NCBI GenBank assembly: GCA_910584795.1
Contig: CAJUBZ010000002.1
Span: 62,001-126,000 of the forward strand
DNA from: an uncultured Eubacterium sp.
GTDB taxonomy: Bacteria; Bacillota; Clostridia; Lachnospirales; Lachnospiraceae
Length of the DNA: 64,000 nt
Direction: 5' to 3'
Shown: one piece after another, positions 16,552-27,502 of the stretch
Layout of the letters: every line of letters starts with the position of its first letter
Position numbering within the stretch: the first letter of the stretch is position 1
The notes under the pieces: generated by a model
Database searches by the model: none
Seen by the model: the letters and a program-made list of their open reading frames with translations, nothing else
Told to the model about the DNA's origin: nothing
Position numbers and translations under genes: made by a program

Positions 16552-18377
16552 GAGCGGTAATGTTTGGGGTTCTTGGCGGGGTAACATTGTTATCGCATAT
16601 TTATAGCCTTAATGGAATTAAATCAAGAACGGTGGGAGATGGACAGCATGGTACGGCAAGGTGGGCAACGAAAGCAGAGATACGAAAGACCTACATGCAT
16701 ATCCCCTTTACTCCAGAACGGTGGAGAAAGCAGGCAAAGTCGGGAAAGACACCAACAACATCGGATGGGAAACAACTTCCACAGGGAATTGTGGTGGGAT
16801 GTACCGGAACACGAAAAAATACAACAGCGATGATTGATATCAATGATGTTCATGCCTTAATGATTGGTGCAGCAGGTGTGGGTAAAACAGCTTACTGGCT
16901 GTATCCCTGTATTGAGTATGCCTGTGCATCGGGGATGAGTTTCCTCTCCACCGATACGAAAGGCGATGTGATGAGAAACTATGGAACGATTGCAAAGGAA
17001 TACTATGGATACAATGTATCAGTAATCGATCTTAGAAATCCCACACGTTCCAATGGCAATAACTTGTTACATCTGGTAAACAAGTATATGGATTTATATA
17101 AGGCAAATCCGGGAGAACTGGTGTATAAGGCAAAGGCAGAAAAGTATGCAAAAATCATATCCAAAACAATCATTTTATCGGGAATGGATTTGGCAGGATT
17201 AGGACAGAATGCATATTTTTATGAGGCGGCAGAAGGACTCCTTACAGCAACAATTCTGTTAGTGGCAGAGTTTTGTGAGCCGAAGAAAAGGCATATCGTA
17301 TCCGTTTTTAAGATTATTCAGGAACTGCTTGCTCCCTCACAGAAAAAAGGAAAAAATCAGTTTCAACATCTGATGGAAATGCTACCCGATGACCATAAGG
17401 CAAAGTGGTTTGCAGGAGCTGCGTTAAATACAGCAGAGCAGTCCATGGCAAGTGTTATGAGTACCGCATTGTCAAGACTGAATGCTTTTTTAGATTCAGA
17501 ACTGGAACAGTTATTGTGTTTTGATACAGAGATTGATGCAGAAAAGTTTTGTAGTGAGAAATGTGCAGTTTTTCTGATTATGCCGGAGGAAAATCCAAAC
17601 ACGTTTTTTATGATTTCGTTGATTATTCAGCAGTTGTACAGGGAAGTCCTCTCGGTGGCAGATGAAATGGGAGGGAAGCTTAAGAACCGCTGTGTCTTTT
17701 TCTGTGATGAATATGGAACACTGCCAAAGATTGAATCCGCAGAAATGATGTTCTCTGCTTCAAGGAGTAGAAGGCTGCAGATCGTACCTGTAATACAATC
17801 GTTTGCGCAGTTGGAGAAGAATTATGGAAAAGAAGGTGCAGAGATTATTATTGATAATACGCAGTTAACTATCTTTGGAGGGTTTGCTCCAAACAGTAGT
17901 TCAGCAGAGATATTGTCTAAATCACTTGGAAGCAGAACTGTCATGTCAGGTTCCGTGAGTCGCGGGAAGAATGATCCGTCCCAGAGTCTGCAGATGATAG
18001 AGCGACCGCTTATGACACCGGATGAATTAAAAAGTATGCCGAAAGGACAGTTTGTGGTGATGAAAACCGGATTTTATCCAATGAAAGTCCGGTTGAAACT
18101 TTTCTTTGACTGGGGAATAGAGTTTGGGGAAAAGTACCGGGTAAAAGAGAATGCAAATCGTAAAGTTGCTTATGCGGAAAAAAGAGAACTGATGGATGCG
18201 ATTGTAAAGAAGTATCATCCGGAATGGCTGATAGAAGAGGATATTCCACCGAATGCAATGCCTGTAGGGGGAAGTCTTACGATGGAACAAAGAGAAGAGG
18301 GGCAGAAGAGCGCAGAAAGAAAAAAGAGGGGAGGAAGTATGTTACGCACAGAACCAAGGAATATGTACACGAAGTAA
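16521..18377 (+). CDS. VirD4/TraG-like coupling protein
   Basis: A 618-residue type IV coupling protein that links the relaxosome to the channel. One membrane helix spans residues 5-25. HGTARWATKAEI is a typical early motif. Walker A is GAAGVGKT at residues 116-123, and Walker B ends in Asp396-Glu397 (FFCDEYGTLP). The later stretch QSFAQLEKNYG and GSRTVMSGSVSRG match the coupling-protein core. The protein is shorter than Gram-negative VirD4 because it has one membrane helix and a small all-alpha domain. It overlaps the primase-like gene, so both belong to the mobilisation operon. Confidence 0.94.
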   Translation: MSDITTFIVIGAVMFGVLGGVTLLSHIYSLNGIKSRTVGDGQHGTARWATKAEIRKTYMHIPFTPERWRKQAKSGKTPTTSDGKQLPQGIVVGCTGTRKNTTAMIDINDVHALMIGAAGVGKTAYWLYPCIEYACASGMSFLSTDTKGDVMRNYGTIAKEYYGYNVSVIDLRNPTRSNGNNLLHLVNKYMDLYKANPGELVYKAKAEKYAKIISKTIILSGMDLAGLGQNAYFYEAAEGLLTATILLVAEFCEPKKRHIVSVFKIIQELLAPSQKKGKNQFQHLMEMLPDDHKAKWFAGAALNTAEQSMASVMSTALSRLNAFLDSELEQLLCFDTEIDAEKFCSEKCAVFLIMPEENPNTFFMISLIIQQLYREVLSVADEMGGKLKNRCVFFCDEYGTLPKIESAEMMFSASRSRRLQIVPVIQSFAQLEKNYGKEGAEIIIDNTQLTIFGGFAPNSSSAEILSKSLGSRTVMSGSVSRGKNDPSQSLQMIERPLMTPDELKSMPKGQFVVMKTGFYPMKVRLKLFFDWGIEFGEKYRVKENANRKVAYAEKRELMDAIVKKYHPEWLIEEDIPPNAMPVGGSLTMEQREEGQKSAERKKRGGSMLRTEPRNMYTK

Positions 18378-18422
18378 TGAAAATGCTGATTCGTTATATA
18401 AATATAAATTGGAGGAAGGAAG

Positions 18423-18686
18423 ATGGGAAGATTGGATTTTCTTTATAGAATGGATTTACCGCATCGTGCGGTGGCGGTATATGTTTATCTTTATGATAGG
18501 GCAAACAGAGAGGGGCAGTGCTGGCCGGCTGTCCCAACGATTGCCCGTGAGATCAAGTTGTCGGAAGCCACAGTACGGAGAGCGATTAAGGACTTAAGAA
18601 ATGCAGAGTTGATTGAGACGGAACAGAGGTATCGGACGAAGGGAGGAAAGAGCAGTCTGTTGTTTCAGCTAAAAAGAAGAGAATAG
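18423..18686 (+). CDS. Winged-helix DNA-binding protein (HTH_36-like)
   Basis: An 87-residue protein, start 18423 with a GGAGGAAG site directly upstream. The sequence HRAVAVYVYLYDRANREGQCWPAVPTIA, then LSEATVRRAIKDLRNAELIE, is a winged helix of the replication-initiator (HTH_36) type: recognition helix with an ATVRRAIKDL core and a wing ending RTKGGKSS. The pattern is common at the end of mobilisation operons. It probably controls ICE genes or helps element replication. No other domain is present. Confidence 0.8.
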   Translation: MGRLDFLYRMDLPHRAVAVYVYLYDRANREGQCWPAVPTIAREIKLSEATVRRAIKDLRNAELIETEQRYRTKGGKSSLLFQLKRRE

Positions 18687-18698
18687 GTGAAAAATTTA

Positions 18699-18743
18699 CT
18701 ACCTGTTACCAAGGGATAAGTGTGCCTAATTGGTGACAGGTGG
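18699..18743 (+). terminator. Stem-loop after the mobilisation operon
   Basis: CTACCTGTTACCAA (18699-18712) pairs with TTGGTGACAGGTGG (18730-18743) with two wobble pairs. There is no T-run, so it may be an mRNA 3' end protecting stem rather than a strong terminator. Confidence 0.45.
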
Positions 18744-19041
18744 TACTTGTCAGGGTGATGGGAGAATTATAAAGTAACAATTTAAATAAAGTAACAACAG
18801 AAAGGATACATTATAATTATTTCTTTTTGGTTTATAGTTTTACTTTGTAATGAAATTGAATTTTTTTACTTGGAGTTATTAGTGCTGAGTGCATATGGTA
18901 CAGTAAGACTCTTTATGGTAATAGAGAATAAAAAATACGCTATTTTAATATATTTTGTGAGAAGATAATTATTATAGTGTATATAAAAATGATACAATAA
19001 TCATATCGGTTCCATATCATAAAAATTCCATAATTACAAGT

Positions 19042-19070
19042 CTTTTACTAAAAATAAAGCATGATATAAT
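19042..19070 (+). promoter_or_regulatory. Candidate promoter for the RHS gene
   Basis: A TATAAT box at 19065-19070 lies about 16 bases after TTTTAC. It is 88 bases upstream of the RHS start. The -35 match is weak. Confidence 0.4.
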
Positions 19071-19157
19071 TGTTTCCGTTGTGCATTAATACACCATATA
19101 TTGGGTAACAAGGTGTAAAATGCCGGATTATTGTATGAAGATTGGGAGGATAAGGTA

Positions 19158-22100
19158 ATGAAGAAGGTACTTAAGAGGGGGATTGCGCTTACAATTGCAA
19201 TGACTTTAAGCATAAGTAATGTAAATATGCAATCCTATGTTGTAAAAGCAGAGGAATCAACTGTTGTAGAAGAAAGTTTGGAAAAGAAAAACACTACAGC
19301 GGATGAAGGCATTTGTGAACCGGAAGTGGTGGAAGAAGTTGTATCAGACAGAACAACAGACTCTACTACTTTTTTATTGTCTAATGGAATGAAACAGACA
19401 ACATACTACTCTGATAATATCTATTTTAAAGATGAAAAAGGAAAATTGTCTGAGTATGATAGTGAACTTGTAAAACTTGATAAAAATGACAAGAAAGAAG
19501 TTTCAAGCTCTATAGAAGTTGATAAGGATGAAAAAGATGAGTATAAATATGTAAATAATGAGGGTGATTCCAAACAGTTTTTACCAAACAAATTGTCAAG
19601 CGAGACACCAATTGTAATGACAAAAGATGATTATGTATTATCTTTTGCACCGGAGGATAGTAGTGTTAAAAATAGTAAGACAGAAATAGAAGAGGTTGAT
19701 AACATACTATCAGAAGGCACCGGAAAAGTAAGTTTAGATTCACAGACAGTAACAAATATATACAATGAATGTGAAGAAGAAAAAAATGTAATTGCAACAT
19801 ATGAATGTAAAGATGAAAATACAAATTTATCGTATGAATCTCTTGAACATGGATTAAAAGAGACAATTACGTTACAGACAAAGCCTGAGAGCAATATATT
19901 TTCTTTTGAATTAACATTGCAGGATACCTATGCAAAAGTTGACGAAGTAGGTGGAGGAATTACAATTTATTCTGAAGATGACGATATTGTCGGAGGAATT
20001 GAAGCCCCATTTATGAACGATGCAACAGAAGAAAACTATTCGGAAGATTTACATTACGAATTAGAATTAATGAATGCTGAAGAGGGAATTAAAAAATATG
20101 TATTAAGATTAGTGGTTGATGAAAACTATTTAGATAATGCAACATATCCGGTAGTAATTGATCCAACAATTACATGGAACGGGACTACTGATCTGCCGGA
20201 AGCATATGTACTCAAAAGCGCCGCTAATACCAATTATTATAGCAGTGGAGTAAAGACATTTTCTGTAGGAAAAGGTAGCCAGGGAGTTTTTCGTACATAC
20301 TTTAGAGCGAAAGCGTTAGCAAAAACGGTTGATAATAAATATATAGACAGTGCTACTCTTACAATATATGAAAACGGATCTAGTGTAAGTGGTTCAACAA
20401 TATATGTAAAACCGGCGGCGGCAAGTTTTAAATGCGGTACAGTTACATGGAATAATCAGCCGGGAGGAACGAGTGCAAACTTAGCATCTTTTAAATCTAA
20501 AGGATCAGTAAATGCTAAACATGAAATCAACTTAAAAACATGGGCTCAAAATGTTGCAAAAGGTTCCGGCGATGGAAGTAAATGTTATGGACTCCTATTC
20601 AAAGCAAGCAGCGAGTCAGCTTCATCATATGTAAAATTTTATGGAGCAAGATCAGATAAGAAGCCATCTTTAAAGGTGGTGTATTATGATGCCCCTGCGA
20701 CCGCATCAAGTGTAACTGCAAAATGTAGTAGTGACGCAAATAGAAATTATTTAAAATCAGGTGAAAGTTTAAAAGTAAGCTGGGCGGGAATTTCTGCACA
20801 TGCTCTTTCATATGTTCAGTATCGAATTACAGATGCAAGTGGAAATACATTGAATGGATACGGATATTCAACGTCTACAAAGATAGGAACCACTGCATCA
20901 GGAAACAGCACTATCAATGTAAGCGGGTTAGGCAATGGAACTTATAAGATTTATGTAAGAGGAGTAGATAAAGGTGGAATCGTTGGTACAGGTAAAGGAG
21001 CAACATTCTATATTGACAAGACAAAGCCAGTTATAAAAAGAGTAGAATTGGATACAAATACAACATCAAATCAATATAGTGAAGAATTGCCGGAATTAGA
21101 TTGGTGTGTAGCTGATAGTAACTTTAGTTGTATTCAGGTAAGTATAAATAATGGTGCATTTAAAAATCTAGGTTATGAGGATGAAGACTGTGAAGTAATA
21201 ACAGGGCTTATATCAGGTCAGGCAAATACAATTAAAGTAAGAGCAGTGGATAAGGCCATAAATATAAGTGACGTAAAGACTTTAACTTATTATTATGATA
21301 AGGACAATCCGAACATTACTGCATCCATCAGTCCGGATACGAATGAAGAAAAAATGGATAATTCCCCAAATTGTCCGGTATTAAAATATGCAATCAGTGA
21401 TAAAACGTTAAGTTCATATGAAATAACATTAAACGATGAAAAGGTAAATGTGGACAAATCTTCGGGGGAAGCAGAACTTACAAATGTAGAAGAAGGGGAA
21501 AATAATATTACTATTACTGCGATAGATAAAGCAGGAAATGAATCAGAACTGGAATTAACATATTATAGAGACACTGCCATACCGGAAGCAGGGTCTGTTA
21601 AAGTTACTCCAAAAACAGGATTTTTCAGTACAAGCAATCAGATTCCGGTTGTTAAATGGAACGGATTTAGTGATGACAACCTGTCAGAGATTCAAATAAA
21701 GATAAATGATGGAGAGTATAAAACATTAGGATTAAACGCAGATGGGGAAGGACAGCTTCCTAGTACTGATTTTCCAAAGGATGGAAAGTACACATTAACC
21801 ATAAGAGGGATTGATAAAGCAGGTAATACATCAGAAGAAATAAGCAATAATTATTATTATGAGACAGCGGATTATGAACTTGATGATTATACTCCTGTAA
21901 ATGTTTATGCGACTGAGCAGATTGGAGGGAATACAGTTCTTAGATTTTCTACAAAGAATGGTAAATTTAGGGATGACGTTAAATATCAGGTATATAGATC
22001 TGAGACACCAAATGTTGTTTTGTCACGGAGTACTTTATTAAAAACTGTAAGTTCAAAAGGAGCAATAAAGCTTGATGGAGATGCAAATACAACATATTAC

Positions 22101-25100
22101 TATCGACTTCGAACTATTAGAGTAAATAATGGAACCGCTCAGTATAGTGATTATTCAGAAGAAATCAGTTCCACAACTATTGGTTTGGATGAAAAGGATA
22201 ATAGACTCGGAGCAAACTCTATGTACGAGTATTCATCTATATCCACACCAAACGGTTCAGGACAGGTTGAACTATCCAAGGGGAACTTTTATTATGAACA
22301 AAATGATATTAGTTTACCGGCTGTAGAAATACCTGTAAATATTACCAGAAGTTATAATTCGAATACCAACCAGAAAAGTGGATTTGGATACGGTTGGAGC
22401 AATGAATATGATTCATATATTTCTGACTGTAATAATAAAGTATATTACACCGATGGAACCAGAGCAGTATATACTTTTAACAAAAAAGAAAATGGATATA
22501 CATGCGTAGAAAATTCAGAGATGTCATTAGAAGTAGATGATGATGTACTAAACAAAACCATTGAGAAATCAGCAGATGAAAAAGAAAAAGTTGAAATAGA
22601 TGTACATTTTAAGGTTACAAATAAAAGTGGAGAAATATTCAGATTTGATGATGCAGGAAGATTAGTGTTAATCGAGGAAATAAACGGAACTTTCGTTTAT
22701 GTATCATACAATGATAAAGATGGAAATATAAAATCTGTAACTACAAACAAGGGACAGAGGGCTAGTTTTGAATATAATGAAAACGGATTTATTAGCAAAA
22801 TAACAGCTGCTGATAAAGCGTACGGATATTCGTATACATACAGTAATTCTTTCCTTACAAAGGCAACATATACGGGAACAGATGGAAAGACAATTGACTA
22901 TAAGTATGCTTATACAGATGGATTGTTGGCAACTATTATAGATGGGGAAGGAAATAATTATAATATAAGTTATAATGAAAAAGTAATTAAAAAATGTACA
23001 AATCCTATAGGAGCGTATACAGTATATGATATTAACCGTGATAATTTAACAACTAAGGTTACATCATATATAAACGGTTGTTCCAATGGAAAATTAGGAA
23101 CAGATACATATACTTTTAATGCAGATGGTCAGGTTGTAGAGAAAAAGGATTCTTTGGGCAATATATCAAGTTTTTCATATGATAATAACAATAAAGCATT
23201 AATAACAGGAGCGACAGATAAAAGTTCCTATTATGCTTTGGTAGATGGAGTAGTAACAAAGAAAACCTCTAATACAAGTGAGGTAACAGAATATAATAAA
23301 GATGGAAATGTTATATCTGAAAAAGATTCATCAGGAAACACCACAACGTATGAATATTTGGATGATAGAAATGAATGTACAAAAAATCAGCCGACAAAAG
23401 TTGTGATAAAAGATTTATCAGGGACGATTACATCTAATGTAGAGTACATATATGATGAAAAAGGTAATGTTTTAATAGAAAAGGATTTAATAGAAAATAT
23501 AATTTCTACATATATTTATAATTTAGATGGGACTGTATCTAAAAATAAAGAATATCTTGTAAAAGATGCGGACAAAGTTACATATAGTACTGTAGAAAAG
23601 ACAGAAAAAAATCTTGAAAACGATCTTCAAATATATGATGAAAAGACAGAATATAATGAAGTAGGCGATGAGTTAAGTGAGAATTCAACAGAAGGCACTG
23701 TAACAGAAGATATTACATATGAGTATGATAAGTTTGGTAATGTTACAAAAGAAACTGATAATAATTCTGGTACAGTAACAGAATATAAGTATGATGGATT
23801 TTTTAGAACAATAGAAACAAAAGAAACTCGTAAAGAAAATGGAAAAACTACTATAAAAGTAATCAAAAATACTTATAATAAAAACGGTAGTGTCACACAG
23901 AATGTGGATGAAAACGGAAGAATTACAGATAGTGAATATGATTCATTAAACCGTGCAGTTAAAACAATTCTTAAAGTGGGTGAGGATTCAAAAACATCAA
24001 GAACTGTGTATTCATATGGAAGCACAATTATTAATACAGGGTTTGCATATGAACAGATTAATAATGCTATTATTACAACGGTTTATAATAATAGTGATGA
24101 AGTAATAAGTCAGACTTATGTGGATTCAAAGGGAAGAACTGTAAAAGAATTAAGTAATGGTCTGTATGTAGATTATAGTTATGACGATTCAGGTAAGGTT
24201 CTCACAGAATATACCAGCGGAACTGACCAGACGGATCCTACAAAGATTGCTGATGGAAAATTTGTAGTTAAAACATATGATGAAAATGGCAATCAAACAG
24301 CTACCATTATAAATCCTGAAATAACCGGCAGTACATTTAAAGTAGGAAAAAATTCAATTGTAACAACGAATGAATACGACAAGAATGGAAACATAATAAA
24401 AAGTACAGATGCAGTAGGCAATCAGACAACATATGAATATGATGAGCAGGGAAGAATAAAAAAAGTAACTACACCGTCAAATTTGTCTAATACATATAAA
24501 TATGATGAATTGACAACAGATGGAGATGTGAAAGTTGTAGTTGATACTGCTATAGATGCATTAGGACGGACATCAAAAACTACAGATAATGGATCTGGTC
24601 AGGTTATCAAGGTTGAGGATGTTTCTTCGACTGGAAGTCTCATAACTACATATGATTATGATTCTAATGGACAGCAGATAAAAGAAATATATGCAGATGG
24701 AAGCTATGTGGAAAATAAATATGAGGAATCAACCGGATATTTAAGTAAGACTACAAGGGTAAATAGCAGTGAGCACGTTGAGAATTCCACACAGTATACT
24801 TATACATCGGATGGAAAAATCGAATCTGCAATTGACTATAAAAATGAGAAACCATATAGATATACATATTATGAATATGATGCATATGGCAGAAACACGG
24901 GGATAGCAGAAATAAATGCTACAAGTACACCTAGTACGGAAAAAATTAAATCTTCAATGCTTAAATATGTGTATAATGTAGATGACAATATTGAGAAGAT
25001 ATATTATCCAAGCAATGCTAAAGACAAATTAAAAGGTATAAAATTTATTTATAATAAAGATAAATGGATTATAGAAATTGATGGTCTTTTAGCAGATGAT

Positions 25101-26855
25101 GTTACAACAGTAATTAGAAAATATGATTATTTTAGTGATGCAAAAGTGAAGTCTGTAAAGGATTATCAAAATTTTCTTAGCAAAGGATCAGACTATATTG
25201 AAAGAGACTATGCATATGATGAATTTAACCGTGTAAAGTCAATGACATATTTTTTAAACTCTAATCCGGATGATATTAAGGAAAAGTATGAGTATAGCTA
25301 TGATAAAAATTCTAATATTATTTATAAACATATTATAAGTAATTATGAAAATGCATTAAAAGACGAAGAAACATCATATAGTTATGATGAAGAAGGAAGA
25401 CTTGTAAAATCAGAAAAGAATAACAACCTGACTTACAAGACTATCCGTTGTGTATACAAATATGATAAGGTTGGAAACAGAACATATGAATCAGAGTTAG
25501 AGACGGATACTGTAGCAACAGACCAATCAAAGACAACAGGACATTATTCATACAATAGTTATAATGATTTAGATCAGTTAACCTCAAGCACAGTTATCGA
25601 ATGTAAAGATGGTTCTAATGTAAAAACCTCAAGTAAGACATATAAGTATGATGGCAAAGGAAACCAGATAAGTGTAACAAACAGCAGTGATGGGACTATT
25701 ACTACATATCAATATAATGTTGAAAATCAGCTTACAGATGTAGAAATAAAAACAAATGGTATTGTAACCGCCACGCAGCATAATGAATATAACGGTAAAG
25801 GTCAGCGTATCTCAAAGACAGATATACAGATAGGTGAAAATACAACCAAATCCAGTACTACAATTTATTATTATGAAGGAAATGTATTACTATATACAAC
25901 AGATGAAAAAGGGAACAAAACAAGTCAGAATATCATTGGGAACGAAAACAATACATTTGCTACAATTAGGTATGAAGGAGATAAGCAAAAAGAATATTTT
26001 TACTCAAAAGATGTTCAAGGTTCTACTACTGCAATAACAGATAATAAAGGTGAGTGTATACAAAGTTATAAATATACGGATTATGGTGAGACAGAAGAGA
26101 AGTGCAAAGATAGCTTTTATAATGAAATCTGCTATACAGGTGGTGTGTATGATAAGACAACAGGTTTGTATTATTTAAATGCACGGTATTATAATGCAGA
26201 TGAAGGTGTTTTTTTAAGTCAAGATACTTATAGAGGTAGTGAGACGAATGCTGCTACATGGAATCTGTATGGATATTGTGCCGGAAATCCAGTGAATTAT
26301 GTGGACCCTAGTGGACATTGGGTAGTTGGATTGTATATTGAATTGCAAGCTGCGTGTGTACTTGGTGGTGTTTTAAATTTTGGAGTGAATGCTAATGAAT
26401 ACGGATTTAATGTAACAGTTACGCCTGGTTTTCAATTTCAAGTAAATGCATCAGCTAGTATTTCTCTAGCTTTTGTATGGTTCCCAAATATGAAAAGTCT
26501 TACGGAATTATTAGGATGGGGTCTTGATTTATCAGCTGCTTATTCATGGGGAGCGTATGTTTCAGCTGGAATATCATTTGACTTTGCAAATATGAGGGGC
26601 GGCGCAAAGGGTTCAGGTGGACTTTCTGCAAGTTTGTTCCCAGTTACTTTAGGTTCTAGCTTTACATATACCAAAGAAATAGGATATGTAAGTTATAAAT
26701 CATTGGATAAAATGAAAAAAAATCAAACCAAAAAGAAGAGTAAATGGGGATTTACATATAAGTATACAAAGAAAAAAAAGTATGTTAAAATTAAAGTATC
26801 TAGATTTAAAAAACCAATAAAATATTATTATAAAAAGAAAAAAATAAAGTTATAA
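19158..26855 (+). CDS. Giant secreted RHS-repeat protein (putative polymorphic toxin)
   Basis: A 2565-residue secreted protein; start 19158 uses GGGAGG, and residues 1-34 are a signal peptide ending in VVKAEES. Residues about 335-510 look like a DNRLRE beta domain (ending KPSLKVVYYDAP), about 510-1010 are Ig/fibronectin-like modules, about 1015-1090 hold the transition typical before RHS barrels (NITRSYNSNTNQKSGFGYGW), and about 1160-2280 contain dozens of YD repeats (xxYDxxG). The RHS core spans about 2280-2388, ending YVDPSGHW. The last 178 residues are variable: a glycine- and aromatic-rich part, then a lysine/tyrosine-rich tail. That tail would be the released effector, but it matches no nuclease I know. 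A small membrane protein gene follows directly, as immunity genes do. Confidence 0.88.
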   Translation: MKKVLKRGIALTIAMTLSISNVNMQSYVVKAEESTVVEESLEKKNTTADEGICEPEVVEEVVSDRTTDSTTFLLSNGMKQTTYYSDNIYFKDEKGKLSEYDSELVKLDKNDKKEVSSSIEVDKDEKDEYKYVNNEGDSKQFLPNKLSSETPIVMTKDDYVLSFAPEDSSVKNSKTEIEEVDNILSEGTGKVSLDSQTVTNIYNECEEEKNVIATYECKDENTNLSYESLEHGLKETITLQTKPESNIFSFELTLQDTYAKVDEVGGGITIYSEDDDIVGGIEAPFMNDATEENYSEDLHYELELMNAEEGIKKYVLRLVVDENYLDNATYPVVIDPTITWNGTTDLPEAYVLKSAANTNYYSSGVKTFSVGKGSQGVFRTYFRAKALAKTVDNKYIDSATLTIYENGSSVSGSTIYVKPAAASFKCGTVTWNNQPGGTSANLASFKSKGSVNAKHEINLKTWAQNVAKGSGDGSKCYGLLFKASSESASSYVKFYGARSDKKPSLKVVYYDAPATASSVTAKCSSDANRNYLKSGESLKVSWAGISAHALSYVQYRITDASGNTLNGYGYSTSTKIGTTASGNSTINVSGLGNGTYKIYVRGVDKGGIVGTGKGATFYIDKTKPVIKRVELDTNTTSNQYSEELPELDWCVADSNFSCIQVSINNGAFKNLGYEDEDCEVITGLISGQANTIKVRAVDKAINISDVKTLTYYYDKDNPNITASISPDTNEEKMDNSPNCPVLKYAISDKTLSSYEITLNDEKVNVDKSSGEAELTNVEEGENNITITAIDKAGNESELELTYYRDTAIPEAGSVKVTPKTGFFSTSNQIPVVKWNGFSDDNLSEIQIKINDGEYKTLGLNADGEGQLPSTDFPKDGKYTLTIRGIDKAGNTSEEISNNYYYETADYELDDYTPVNVYATEQIGGNTVLRFSTKNGKFRDDVKYQVYRSETPNVVLSRSTLLKTVSSKGAIKLDGDANTTYYYRLRTIRVNNGTAQYSDYSEEISSTTIGLDEKDNRLGANSMYEYSSISTPNGSGQVELSKGNFYYEQNDISLPAVEIPVNITRSYNSNTNQKSGFGYGWSNEYDSYISDCNNKVYYTDGTRAVYTFNKKENGYTCVENSEMSLEVDDDVLNKTIEKSADEKEKVEIDVHFKVTNKSGEIFRFDDAGRLVLIEEINGTFVYVSYNDKDGNIKSVTTNKGQRASFEYNENGFISKITAADKAYGYSYTYSNSFLTKATYTGTDGKTIDYKYAYTDGLLATIIDGEGNNYNISYNEKVIKKCTNPIGAYTVYDINRDNLTTKVTSYINGCSNGKLGTDTYTFNADGQVVEKKDSLGNISSFSYDNNNKALITGATDKSSYYALVDGVVTKKTSNTSEVTEYNKDGNVISEKDSSGNTTTYEYLDDRNECTKNQPTKVVIKDLSGTITSNVEYIYDEKGNVLIEKDLIENIISTYIYNLDGTVSKNKEYLVKDADKVTYSTVEKTEKNLENDLQIYDEKTEYNEVGDELSENSTEGTVTEDITYEYDKFGNVTKETDNNSGTVTEYKYDGFFRTIETKETRKENGKTTIKVIKNTYNKNGSVTQNVDENGRITDSEYDSLNRAVKTILKVGEDSKTSRTVYSYGSTIINTGFAYEQINNAIITTVYNNSDEVISQTYVDSKGRTVKELSNGLYVDYSYDDSGKVLTEYTSGTDQTDPTKIADGKFVVKTYDENGNQTATIINPEITGSTFKVGKNSIVTTNEYDKNGNIIKSTDAVGNQTTYEYDEQGRIKKVTTPSNLSNTYKYDELTTDGDVKVVVDTAIDALGRTSKTTDNGSGQVIKVEDVSSTGSLITTYDYDSNGQQIKEIYADGSYVENKYEESTGYLSKTTRVNSSEHVENSTQYTYTSDGKIESAIDYKNEKPYRYTYYEYDAYGRNTGIAEINATSTPSTEKIKSSMLKYVYNVDDNIEKIYYPSNAKDKLKGIKFIYNKDKWIIEIDGLLADDVTTVIRKYDYFSDAKVKSVKDYQNFLSKGSDYIERDYAYDEFNRVKSMTYFLNSNPDDIKEKYEYSYDKNSNIIYKHIISNYENALKDEETSYSYDEEGRLVKSEKNNNLTYKTIRCVYKYDKVGNRTYESELETDTVATDQSKTTGHYSYNSYNDLDQLTSSTVIECKDGSNVKTSSKTYKYDGKGNQISVTNSSDGTITTYQYNVENQLTDVEIKTNGIVTATQHNEYNGKGQRISKTDIQIGENTTKSSTTIYYYEGNVLLYTTDEKGNKTSQNIIGNENNTFATIRYEGDKQKEYFYSKDVQGSTTAITDNKGECIQSYKYTDYGETEEKCKDSFYNEICYTGGVYDKTTGLYYLNARYYNADEGVFLSQDTYRGSETNAATWNLYGYCAGNPVNYVDPSGHWVVGLYIELQAACVLGGVLNFGVNANEYGFNVTVTPGFQFQVNASASISLAFVWFPNMKSLTELLGWGLDLSAAYSWGAYVSAGISFDFANMRGGAKGSGGLSASLFPVTLGSSFTYTKEIGYVSYKSLDKMKKNQTKKKSKWGFTYKYTKKKKYVKIKVSRFKKPIKYYYKKKKIKL

Positions 26856-26867
26856 TATGAGGTGACA

Positions 26868-27299
26868 ATGATAATAGAAAAAAATAAATTAAAGAAAATG
26901 ATGAAAAGATCCTTATTTATGGGTATAATCATTTCATTTATGTTTTTTTGTTTTGAAGCATTAGCAATGGTATTAGTGAATAGTTGGGAAAATATAATAA
27001 TCTTATTAGCAGGATTTGTGTTTGCATTTATTATTGTTTCAGTTTTGATTTATTATAATAATATTATTACAATATATAAAATAGAATATGGCTCTGAGGG
27101 TGTAAAATTTTATTCTACTTTGAAGATTTATCATATAACAGAACCGATAATGTTAGAAGAGACAGTAAAGAGTTTCGTGATAAAGACTTCTGGGAAACGG
27201 TTGATTTTTCCAAAATATAATAAATTCCCGATAGAGAGAGATAGATGTTACACAATTGATGAAATAAACAAACTACTAGACAGATTAAATCAACGATAA
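26868..27299 (+). CDS. Two-helix membrane protein, putative immunity partner of the RHS protein
   Basis: A 143-residue protein; ATG 26868 follows a GAGG site at 26859-26862 by five bases, twelve bases after the RHS stop. It has a basic N-terminus, two membrane helices at about residues 15-37 and 42-63, then a soluble domain (IEYGSEGVKFYSTLKIYHI) ending in a lysine/arginine helix. This topology resembles the PH-like small membrane proteins that follow secreted toxins. Immunity is inferred only from position. If the RHS tail attacks membranes, a membrane immunity protein would fit. Confidence 0.5.
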   Translation: MIIEKNKLKKMMKRSLFMGIIISFMFFCFEALAMVLVNSWENIIILLAGFVFAFIIVSVLIYYNNIITIYKIEYGSEGVKFYSTLKIYHITEPIMLEETVKSFVIKTSGKRLIFPKYNKFPIERDRCYTIDEINKLLDRLNQR

Positions 27300-27458
27300 T
27301 AGATATGTCGGAGGTATACGAGTTTAATAAATTGTTTGCTTTATGTATCCTAAATCTTTCACACAAATCTTCAAACTTTATATATTTATTATTATAAAAA
27401 GATAAAGAATTGGATCATTAATTTGAAAAAACGATAATAAAATTATATATGTTATTTT

Positions 27459-27502
27459 TAAAAGGATTGAATTTTGTATATACATGATTCAATCCTTTTT
27501 TT
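27459..27502. terminator. Bidirectional terminator
   Basis: AAAAGGATTGAAT and ATTCAATCCTTTT flank a 14-base loop and run into a T-tract on both strands. It lies 160 bases after the immunity candidate and marks the break point of the repressor pseudogene. Confidence 0.75.

Larger units (their letters stand above)
18687..19157. other. Intergenic region before the RHS gene
   Basis: 471 bases of AT-rich sequence with no gene. It contains the hairpin at 18699-18743, a candidate promoter near 19043-19070 and a short ACACC/GGTGT inverted repeat just before the RHS start. Nothing else was recognised. Confidence 0.6.
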
